A program made the translations under genes and the position numbers. Under the pieces are notes generated by a model, which did not search any database, was not told the DNA's origin, and was given only the letters and a program-made list of their open reading frames with translations. DNA of 64,000 bases from PALSA-693 sp963834725 (GTDB lineage: Bacteria; Actinomycetota; Acidimicrobiia; Acidimicrobiales; Palsa-688): the NCBI GenBank assembly GCA_963834725.1, contig CAWICN010000001.1, forward strand, positions 2,232,001 through 2,296,000, given 5' to 3'. This document shows positions 1 to 6,768 of this stretch, piece after piece (the first letter of the stretch is position 1; every line of letters begins with the position of its first letter).

Positions 1-2
1 TG

Positions 3-659
3 GCCAGCCGACCGGGGGACCGGGTGCTGGTCATCAACGGAGCCGGCGGGGCGTTCTGTTCGGGAGCTGACCTCAGCGGGGGCGGCCCCGCCGAATCGGT
101 GCCGGTCCATCCCTTGCGGAGAATGGACCACATCCATGACGTGGCGCTGGCGCTGCACCGCCTCAGCATCCCGGTCATCGCCAGCGTCGACGGTGACGCG
201 GTCGGCGCCGGGTGCAACCTGGCCCTCGGCTGCGACATGATCTTCGCCAGCAGCCGCAGCCGTTTTGCCGAGATCTTCGTGCGCCGGGGGCTGTCGGTCG
301 ATTTCGGCGGCTCGTGGCTCCTCCCCCGCCTGATCGGGCTGCATCGGGCCAAGCAGATGTGCCTCACCGGGGACATCTTCTCGGCCCACGAGGCGGCGGA
401 GCTCGGATTGGTCAACCGGGTCGTGGAGCAGGACCAGCTCGACAAGGTCGTCCAGGACGTCGTCGACCGGCTCCTGACCGGCCCGCCGGTGGCGCAAGCC
501 CTCATCAAGCGCTTGCTCAACGAGGGCGGCCAGCTGACGATGGCTCAGGCGCTGGCTGCCGAGTCGGCGGCGCAGGCCATCAACTCGGGATCGGCCGACG
601 CCGCCGAGGCGCGCCGGGCGTTCATGGAAAAGCGGGACCCTGTCTTCACCGGGCTCTGA
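3..659 (+). CDS. Enoyl-CoA hydratase/isomerase family protein (5' partial)
   Basis: Crotonase-fold protein acting on acyl-CoA thioesters. The frame is open to the window edge, so the start lies upstream; an internal ATG at 24 is not the likely start. The oxyanion-hole motif GGAFCSGADL is followed by VGAGCNLALGCD and then RGLSVDFGGSWLLPRL. The usual hydratase Glu pair is absent: Asn sits in GCNLAL and no PE follows. An Asp in SVDFGG matches the PaaG-type isomerase position. This suggests a double-bond isomerase rather than a hydratase, which is inference. It is followed by a 223-bp gap with its own promoter for the next gene. Confidence 0.88.
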   Translation, partial: ASRPGDRVLVINGAGGAFCSGADLSGGGPAESVPVHPLRRMDHIHDVALALHRLSIPVIASVDGDAVGAGCNLALGCDMIFASSRSRFAEIFVRRGLSVDFGGSWLLPRLIGLHRAKQMCLTGDIFSAHEAAELGLVNRVVEQDQLDKVVQDVVDRLLTGPPVAQALIKRLLNEGGQLTMAQALAAESAAQAINSGSADAAEARRAFMEKRDPVFTGL

Positions 660-789
660 GTCCTTCCCTGGCGCCGCATAACGAAACCACCTCACATGGC
701 TTCGCCCCGATAACCGCGTCAAGTCGGATTTGGTCGCATTGTCGTAGATGAATCGACACGTGAGCATGGTTTCTTCCCTAGCACTCAGA

Positions 790-819
790 TTGACACTGAG
801 GTCACGCCGGCCGTAGCCT
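790..819 (+). promoter_or_regulatory. Probable sigma-70-type promoter for the acyl-CoA dehydrogenase
   Basis: TTGACA at 790-795 and TAGCCT at 814-819 are separated by 18 bp, about 65 bp upstream of the ATG at 883. The -35 box lies inside a small inverted repeat (CTCAG/CTGAG, 785-801) that could hold a regulator. Assigned by consensus only. Confidence 0.5.
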
Positions 820-882
820 CTCCTGTTGCCCGCGCCCTGGCTCGGCGCAGGAGCAGAAGCCGAAGCAGGAGAAGGAGGACCG

Positions 883-2136
883 ATGCCCTACGCCTTCAGT
901 GAGGCTGGACTCGCCATTCAACAGCAGGTCCAGGACTTCATGGACGACCACGTGTACCCCAACGAGCAGGAGTACCACGAACAGCGGGAGCAAGTAGGGC
1001 CGTTCGGGTACCCGCCGGTCATGGACAAGATCAAGGCGGCGGCGCGGGAGCGAGGGCTGTGGAACCTGTTCCTGCCCCACCTGGCGCCCGACGCCCCGGG
1101 GACGAAGCTGACGAACGTCGATTATGCCCCGGTCTCCGAGCAGCTGGGAAAGGTGGGCTTCGCTTCTGAAGCGCTCAACTGCTCCGCACCCGATACGGGC
1201 AACATGGAGATTCTCAACCTCTACGGGTCCGAGCGGATCAAGCAGGACTGGCTGGCCCCGCTCCTGGAGGGGGAAATCCGGTCAACCTTCTGCATGACCG
1301 AACCCGATGAGGCCAGCTCCGATGCCACCAACGTGTCGCTGCGCATCGAGCGGCAGGGTGACAGCTACGTCCTCAACGGCAAGAAGTGGTTCAGCTCCGG
1401 CGCTCTGGCTGAGCGCTGCAAAGTCTTCATCGTCATGGGCAAGACCGATCCAGCCGCCTCGGCTCATCTCCAGCAGTCGATGATCGTGGTGCCGAAGAAC
1501 ACCCCGGGAATCTCGTTCGGCCGAAGCCCGCACGTCTTCGGTTACCACGATCCTGGTGGCCATCCGGAGGTGATCTTCAACGACGTCCGGGTGCCCGAGG
1601 ACAACCTGCTGGGCCAGGAAGGGGGAGGCTTCGCCATCTCGCAGGCCCGGCTCGGACCGGGCCGGATCCATCACTGCATGCGGACGATCGGTGTAGCGGA
1701 GCGGGCCCTGGAGTGCATGGTGCGCCGTTCGCTGGACCGCTCCACTTTCGGCAGCCTGGTCGCCGACAAAGGCTTGATCCAGGACTGGATCGCCGAGTCG
1801 CGCATTGAGATCGACATGGCTCGCGAGTACGTGATGCGGGCCGCCCACCTCATGGACACGGTCGGCAACAAGGCGGCCGCGACAGAGATCTCCGGCATCA
1901 AGGTGGCGGTTCCAAACATCGCCCTCAAGGTCGTCGACCGGGCCATCCAGGTGCACGGCGCCGCCGGGGTCACCCAGTTCTTCCCCCTGGCCGAGATGTA
2001 CGCCCACATCCGCACCCTCCGGATCGCGGACGGGCCCGACGAGGTGCACAAGATGACGATCGCCAGGCGGGAGCTGCGCAAGTACGCCCCGGACTTCCGC
2101 ACCAATGCCGTGACCAACCGCCCGTTGGCGCGCTAA
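883..2136 (+). CDS. Acyl-CoA dehydrogenase, ACAD10/11-like
   Basis: FAD-dependent acyl-CoA dehydrogenase of 417 residues. The start at 883 is preceded by GAAGGAGG at 871-878, which beats an in-frame upstream start at 826. The N-terminal helical domain leads into the FAD-binding segment CMTEPDEASSDATN and NGKKWFSSGA. It then continues to GRIHHCMRTIG, the VHGAAGV helix and a C-terminal IADGPDEVHK motif. The RIHHCMR and ADGPDEVH signatures are typical of the ACAD10/ACAD11 branch rather than of short-chain ACADs. A paralogue of the same branch lies at 50946-52223. A kinase of the type fused to ACAD10/11 in eukaryotes lies at 30039. Confidence 0.92.
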   Translation: MPYAFSEAGLAIQQQVQDFMDDHVYPNEQEYHEQREQVGPFGYPPVMDKIKAAARERGLWNLFLPHLAPDAPGTKLTNVDYAPVSEQLGKVGFASEALNCSAPDTGNMEILNLYGSERIKQDWLAPLLEGEIRSTFCMTEPDEASSDATNVSLRIERQGDSYVLNGKKWFSSGALAERCKVFIVMGKTDPAASAHLQQSMIVVPKNTPGISFGRSPHVFGYHDPGGHPEVIFNDVRVPEDNLLGQEGGGFAISQARLGPGRIHHCMRTIGVAERALECMVRRSLDRSTFGSLVADKGLIQDWIAESRIEIDMAREYVMRAAHLMDTVGNKAAATEISGIKVAVPNIALKVVDRAIQVHGAAGVTQFFPLAEMYAHIRTLRIADGPDEVHKMTIARRELRKYAPDFRTNAVTNRPLAR

Positions 2137-2142
2137 GGACGC

Positions 2143-2256
2143 GACTCCGAGAGCTTCGTCATCTTCGATGACGTGTTCGTCCCTGACGATCGCATCGTCC
2201 TGGACGGGATCACCGCGCACGCGGCCGTGTTTGCTCATTCCCTCGCCGGCGGCGGC
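2143..2256 (+). pseudogene. Remnant of an HpaB/AbfD-family gene
   Basis: Reading from 2143 gives DSESFVIFDDVFVPDDRIVL and then an AAVFAHSL segment. This matches a central stretch (FVIFDDVFVPYERVFLDG and AAVFAHSLG) of the intact HpaB/AbfD-like protein at 13564-14943. Only about 38 codons remain, with no start, flavin domain or C-terminus. It abuts the 3' end of the carboxyltransferase on the other strand. A dead fragment left by deletion is the simplest reading. Confidence 0.7.
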
Positions 2257-2262
2257 CTCGCG

Positions 2263-3888
2263 TCATGGGCGATACCGTTGGGCCGGAGGGCCTAGCTGCG
2301 TCTGAAGGATCCGCTGCGCGTCGCTCACGAACTCGGCGAGGAGCGGCCGGGTCTCGCGAGGATCGATGATGTCCTGACCGGTGGCTTCGGCCGTCCGGAA
2401 CGGAGAGGTGACCGCCCGAAGCCGGTCCTCGATGTCGCGCTCAGCCCGGGCAGGGTCCTCTGATGCTTCTATTTCCCGCCGGTAGGCGGCAGCCGTGCCT
2501 CCCGCGATATGCATCGAGCCCCACCTCGCCGACGGCCACGCGTACCGGCGGAACATCCCCGTGGCGCGATGGTGCGTTTGGCCGCCGACGCCGAACAGGC
2601 GCCGAATGACGAAGGTTATCCAGGGCATTCGGCTATCACACGTCACGCACACGAGGCGCGCACCGGCTCGCTCGATACCGGCTTTCTCTGATTCGACACC
2701 GACCATCAGGCCAGGCTCGTCCGGGAAATCCACGAGCGGGAGATGAAAAGTGTCGCAGAGCTGAATCAGCCGTATGGCCTTTTCGCCTCCGGCCACGTCC
2801 GTGGCCCCCCCCAGGGAATACGGGTTGTTCGCCATGACGCCGATGGGATAGCCGTCCACACGGGCCAGCCCGGTGATGCGGGACCTGCCGTAGCCCGGTG
2901 CAATTTCGAAGAAGGATCCTTCGTCGACCACATGGTTGATCAGCTTTCTGGGGTTGTGGACCTGGCGGGGATCCCGCGGCACCAGGTTGGCGAGCTCCGT
3001 GGCCCGCCGCTCGACGGGGTCGGTACTCTCATGGCGCGGCGGTAGCTCCCAGACGCTGGAGGGAAGGTAGGAGAGGAACTGCCGGATCAGCAGGAAGGCT
3101 TCGTCTTCGCTGTCGGCCGCGCTGTCCACCACCCCACTCAGTCGGGTGTGGATGTGCGCCCCTCCCAGAGCCTCCTTGTCGATCTCCTGGCCGAGGGCCG
3201 CTCGCACGACCGGTGGGCCGCCCGGGAACACTTGCGAAGTTCCCCGGACCATCACGTTCCAATGCGCAAGCGACGTGTGAAGAGCAGGCAGTCCGGCCGC
3301 GGCACCAAGCACGGCCGAGACCACGGGACTGCTGCTCAGCAGGTCGACGTCATACCGGGTAAAGCTGTTCGCGTCTGGCAGGTACGTCCGCCCCAGGCTC
3401 TCGAAACCGCGCACACTCCCGCCGGATGAATCAAGGAGCCGGACGAGCGGCAACCGCCACGCAAGAGCTCGTTGGGTCGGCGACATCTCTTCGCCCAGTC
3501 CGCCGGCGTGGGCACCGGTCGCCGAGCCCCCCCGCACGGTGAAGTCGCCGGCGGTAATGATCACCTTCCGGTCGTCGACGGCGCCCATCCCCTGGACCTC
3601 ACCGGCCGGTGTGAACGTCTCGAGGCGCCCATCTGCCCCGTAGACCCCGTGTCCTCTGAAACCGGCGAACCGGCGGAACGATCCCTTGTCCGTCAGGCGT
3701 TCTATCCTCTCGAGGACGGTGAGCTTGCCCTGGCGGCGCTGCCGTTCGATCCCGGCCGGACCACCGAGCTCGTCCGCCAGTCGCCGGCGATCGGCCAGCT
3801 CCTCGAGTTCCGGATCCCAGACCGTTTCGCCCGTCCTGCCGGCTCGTTGTCCGCCGCCGGACGCGGTGGCCGGCGTCTCCTCAGCCAT
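2263..3888 (-). CDS. Acyl-CoA carboxylase carboxyltransferase (beta) subunit
   Basis: Carboxyltransferase of the propionyl/methylcrotonyl-CoA carboxylase beta family, 541 residues. It transfers CO2 from carboxybiotin to an acyl-CoA. The start at 3888 has TGGAGGAAA upstream; a start at 3921 is less likely. Visible family segments include GGSVRGFESLG, GAHIHTRLSGVVDSAADSED, GVMANNPYSLGGATDVAGGEKA and the late block SMHIAGGTAAAYRREIE. No biotin carboxylase or biotin-carrier gene lies in the window, so its partner must be elsewhere, or the enzyme may be a decarboxylase-type relative. It is transcribed divergently from the SDR at 4035. Confidence 0.9.
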   Translation of the reverse strand: MAEETPATASGGGQRAGRTGETVWDPELEELADRRRLADELGGPAGIERQRRQGKLTVLERIERLTDKGSFRRFAGFRGHGVYGADGRLETFTPAGEVQGMGAVDDRKVIITAGDFTVRGGSATGAHAGGLGEEMSPTQRALAWRLPLVRLLDSSGGSVRGFESLGRTYLPDANSFTRYDVDLLSSSPVVSAVLGAAAGLPALHTSLAHWNVMVRGTSQVFPGGPPVVRAALGQEIDKEALGGAHIHTRLSGVVDSAADSEDEAFLLIRQFLSYLPSSVWELPPRHESTDPVERRATELANLVPRDPRQVHNPRKLINHVVDEGSFFEIAPGYGRSRITGLARVDGYPIGVMANNPYSLGGATDVAGGEKAIRLIQLCDTFHLPLVDFPDEPGLMVGVESEKAGIERAGARLVCVTCDSRMPWITFVIRRLFGVGGQTHHRATGMFRRYAWPSARWGSMHIAGGTAAAYRREIEASEDPARAERDIEDRLRAVTSPFRTAEATGQDIIDPRETRPLLAEFVSDAQRILQTQLGPPAQRYRP

Positions 3889-3904
3889 TCGTTTCCTCCA
3901 TTGC

Positions 3905-3961
3905 CCTGCCAGATTGGGCATTGGCGCCTGCCAGATCAGGCATTGGCGCCTGCCAGATCGG
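3905..3961 (-). repeat. 22-bp tandem repeat upstream of the carboxyltransferase, possible operator
   Basis: A 22-bp unit starting CCTGCCAGAT and ending GGCATTGGCG occurs at 3905-3926 and 3927-3948, followed by a partial third copy at 3949-3961. Each full copy contains TGCC-N6-GGCA. The period equals about two helical turns. It lies directly upstream of the carboxyltransferase start, between the divergent genes. Confidence 0.55.
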
Positions 3962-4034
3962 TGCCGTCAGACTACAAGGATGCGAGAACACCACCCCGCG
4001 AGCTCTCGTCGAGCACTCTCTTTGTTGAAGTAGC

Positions 4035-4868
4035 GTGAGCGATATGGGCGTCGAACTTACAGGTCTGGATGACAAGGTGGCTATCGTGACCGGTGCCGGT
4101 CGCATGCGCTCCATCGGCCGGCCGATCGCGGTCGAGCTCGCCCGGGCCGGGTGCGACGTGGTGTTGACCGGGACGGGGCGCTCGCCACACCTCCGCCCGG
4201 CCGATGAGATCGAAGCTGGCTGGCAGGATATCGAGTCGGTCGCAGAGGAGGTCCGGGCCTTCGGGCGCCGGGCGTTTCCGGCGGTCTCCGACGTCGCCGA
4301 CAGCACAGCTGTCGACCAGTTGGTGGATGACGTCGTAAAGGAGTTCGGACGCATCGATTTTCTCGTCAACAACGCCGGCGCGGCCCGAGGCGACGACCGG
4401 GTCCCGGTGGTGCAACTGTCCGACGACCTGTGGGACAAGGTGATCCGGATCAACGTGCATGGGACGTTCTATATGAGCCGGGCCGTTGCCCGTCACCTTT
4501 TAGACGCCGGGCGCGGTGGCTCGATCGTCAACATCAGCAGCATCGCGGGCAAGCTCGGGTCGGCCAACACGGCGGCCTACAGTGCGTCCAAGGCCGCGGT
4601 CGGCGCGCTCACCTCGTCGATGAGCTTTGAGCTCGCCCCGAGCGGCATCCGGGTCAACGCCATTTGCCCGGGCGTGATCGACACCAGCCGCATGGACGAC
4701 ATCCCACGCGGCGAGCCGTGGGACAGGGTCGTCAAGAACATCCCTCTCCAGCGGGCCGGTACCGGAGAGGACATCGCCTGGACCACTGCTTTTCTATGCA
4801 GCGATCAGGGGTCGTGGGTCAGCGGCCAGCAATGGAACGTCGACGGCGGCCAGGTGACTGTCCGCTGA
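4035..4868 (+). CDS. SDR family oxidoreductase
   Basis: Classical short-chain dehydrogenase, 277 residues, NAD(P)-dependent alcohol/ketone interconversion. The start is GTG at 4035 or ATG at 4044; neither has a strong ribosome site. The glycine motif is stretched (VTGAGRMRSIGRP). NNAG is present, the Ser is in ISSIAG, and the Tyr-Lys pair is in AAYSASK. The C-terminal VSGQQWNVDGGQ is typical of the FabG-like group. A 57-bp tandem repeat begins across the stop codon. The next gene lies 153 bp downstream on the same strand. Confidence 0.9.
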   Translation: MSDMGVELTGLDDKVAIVTGAGRMRSIGRPIAVELARAGCDVVLTGTGRSPHLRPADEIEAGWQDIESVAEEVRAFGRRAFPAVSDVADSTAVDQLVDDVVKEFGRIDFLVNNAGAARGDDRVPVVQLSDDLWDKVIRINVHGTFYMSRAVARHLLDAGRGGSIVNISSIAGKLGSANTAAYSASKAAVGALTSSMSFELAPSGIRVNAICPGVIDTSRMDDIPRGEPWDRVVKNIPLQRAGTGEDIAWTTAFLCSDQGSWVSGQQWNVDGGQVTVR

Positions 4869-4988
4869 CCGGCCAGAGGTCCGCTGACTGCAGAGCAGCC
4901 GCTGACCGGGCAGAGCAGCCGCTGACCGGCCAGAGGTCCGCTGACCGCAGAGCAGCCGCTGACCGGGCAGAGCAGCCGCTGACCGGGC
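4862..4988 (+). repeat. 57-bp tandem repeat at the 3' end of the SDR gene
   Basis: A 57-bp unit starting CCGCTGACCGGCCAGAGG begins at 4862 and again at 4919, with a truncated third copy from 4976. The unit is itself built of 18-20 bp sub-units sharing CCGCTGAC. It begins within the last codons of the SDR and fills most of the gap to the next gene. Confidence 0.85.
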
Positions 4989-5021
4989 TGAGCGGCCACC
5001 GAACGACAAGAGGAGATCAGC

Positions 5022-5948
5022 ATGGAAGACAGATCAGTCATGGATGACAGGGAGTCAAGTGCCCGGGCCCGAAGGCTGGCGGCCGCGATCGAACCATTTG
5101 CGGGCCAGGTGTACTTCTCCCCGGAATGCCACCAGCTCTACGCGGACCTCGGCTTCGCGGGCAGCTCGGCCACCGTCAACGGGGTGGCGATGCCCGATGG
5201 GCCGGCCTACTTTTGCAGCCGTGGATCGATCCTGGGACAAGCTCCCGGTCAGCTGGTCGCGTCGGCCTTCGCCGTCTTCAATCCGGCCGCCGTCGTCCCG
5301 GCCGTCACCGCTGGTTGGTCGATCACCGATGCGCGGAAGATCGAACGAGCCCGAACCGAGGGAGCCATCGCTCAGCTCACCAGGATCCTCGGCGGGACCC
5401 CACCGCATGTCGAGCGGGTGCGGGACGCCTTCGAGCGAGCCAGCGTCGCCCTGCCCGTCGAGGGCAAGCCGCTCTACGCCGGGCTCCTGGCGCTCGCGGT
5501 GCCACAATCCGCGCTCGGCGCCGCCTGGCGTTACGCCGATCGGCTTCGTGAGTATCGCGGTGACGCACACACCGCGGCGTGGACCTCGGCCGGCTTTGAC
5601 GCGGTCGAAATAGGCTTGCTCACCGAGTTGTACTGGGGGTTGCCGCTAAAGACCTACGTCCGGACCCGGGCCTGGTCCGACGACGAGCTCGACCACGGAA
5701 TCCGCCGTCTCGAGAAGCGCGGCTTGATCTTGAGCGACCAGTTCACCGACCAGGGGCGGCAATCACGGGAGGCGGTCGAGCTGTCCACCGACCGGCAATG
5801 CCGTCCCATCATCGATTCGCTCGGCGACGACTTCGACGAGGTCCTCGAGGTTCTTGAACCTATGGGACGGACGATCCGGGAGCACCACGGATACCCGGCG
5901 TCGGGGCCGCACGACCTCGCCGGCGCATCAGCCACTCCTACCGCCTGA
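5022..5948 (+). CDS. SCO6745-family protein with winged-helix-like C-terminus
   Basis: A 308-residue soluble protein resembling the actinobacterial SCO6745 family; its biochemical function is unknown. The start at 5022 is preceded by AAGAGGAGATC. The N-terminal half contains a patterned GVAMPDGPAYFCSRGS segment. The C-terminal half (about residues 190-280) looks helix-turn-helix-like (WSDDELDHGIRRLEKRGLI). Homologues are often annotated as MarR-like, but no DNA target can be named. It converges on livF with only 19 bp between the genes, so it probably ends its own transcription unit. Confidence 0.75.
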   Translation: MEDRSVMDDRESSARARRLAAAIEPFAGQVYFSPECHQLYADLGFAGSSATVNGVAMPDGPAYFCSRGSILGQAPGQLVASAFAVFNPAAVVPAVTAGWSITDARKIERARTEGAIAQLTRILGGTPPHVERVRDAFERASVALPVEGKPLYAGLLALAVPQSALGAAWRYADRLREYRGDAHTAAWTSAGFDAVEIGLLTELYWGLPLKTYVRTRAWSDDELDHGIRRLEKRGLILSDQFTDQGRQSREAVELSTDRQCRPIIDSLGDDFDEVLEVLEPMGRTIREHHGYPASGPHDLAGASATPTA

Positions 5949-5967
5949 TCGCGCCGTACCGGCGCGG

Positions 5968-6768
5968 TCAGGATCGCGGGACCGGCGGGCTGCCGTCGAA
6001 ACTGGTCGGGTCCGCAGGCGGCGCCCCCTGCCCGGCCGGACGGCGGTCCCCGGCCCTCTCCTCGTCCTCGTCGACCAATGTGCGCTCAGACAGGTACGTC
6101 CGTTCGATCTCGACGATCCTCGACTTGGCCTCAGTCGCTGAGGCGGACAGCTGGAGGCGGCCGCGCGCCAGTACGTACACCCGATCCGCGTACTCGAGCG
6201 CCTTGCGCACATGCTGCTCGACGAGCAGCACCCCACAGCCGTCCCGGTCTGCGGCGCTCCGGACGGCGCCGAGGAGGCGCTGGACCACCAGCGGCGCCAG
6301 GCCCAGCGACAGCTCGTCGGCGAGGAGAAGCCGCGGTCTCCGGGCCAGGGCCCGGCCGAGTGTCAACATCTGCTGCTCGCCACCGGACAGAAGGCCACCG
6401 CGGACGTGCAACCGCTTCTCGAGCTCGGGGAACAACGCCAGCACGTCCCCCGCGCTCACACCGCCGCACCGCAGGTTGTCCATCAACGACAACCCCTTGA
6501 AAACCGACCGCTCTTCGGTGACGTAGCCGAGGCCCTGGCGGGCCCGCCGGTGGAGCGGTTTGGTTGCCCGCACGCCGTCGAGCAACACCTGACCTTGCAT
6601 CAGAGGAAGCTCCCCGCTCAGCGCCAGCAGGGTCGTCGTCTTCCCGGCCCCATTGGCGCCGAGCAGGGCGACGATCTCGCCGGCCGCCACCTCCAGGTTC
6701 AACGAGTGGATGACCGGCTGCGAGCCGTACCCGGCGGTCATCTCTTCGACGCTCAGGAGAGTGGCCAT
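5968..6768 (-). CDS. livF: HAAT-family ABC transporter ATP-binding protein (LivF-like)
   Basis: Cytoplasmic ATPase of a branched-chain amino-acid-type (HAAT) importer, 266 residues. The Walker A motif is GANGAGKTTT, the signature is LSGGEQQML and the Walker B region is RLLLADELSLGL. ELSLGLAP is characteristic of the LivF rather than the LivG subunit. The ATG at 6768 overlaps the stop of the upstream permease/ATPase fusion (TGATG), so the two are translationally coupled. GTG at 6771 is an alternative start. It is the last gene of the BVMO-transporter operon. The substrate need not be an amino acid: HAAT systems in catabolic actinobacteria and alphaproteobacteria also import aromatic and other carboxylates. 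Confidence 0.92.
   Translation of the reverse strand: MATLLSVEEMTAGYGSQPVIHSLNLEVAAGEIVALLGANGAGKTTTLLALSGELPLMQGQVLLDGVRATKPLHRRARQGLGYVTEERSVFKGLSLMDNLRCGGVSAGDVLALFPELEKRLHVRGGLLSGGEQQMLTLGRALARRPRLLLADELSLGLAPLVVQRLLGAVRSAADRDGCGVLLVEQHVRKALEYADRVYVLARGRLQLSASATEAKSRIVEIERTYLSERTLVDEDEERAGDRRPAGQGAPPADPTSFDGSPPVPRS

Noticed and set aside
4794..5041. Repeat-encoded minus-strand ORFs downstream of the SDR
   Set aside because: They simply translate the 57-bp repeats and lack start signals.
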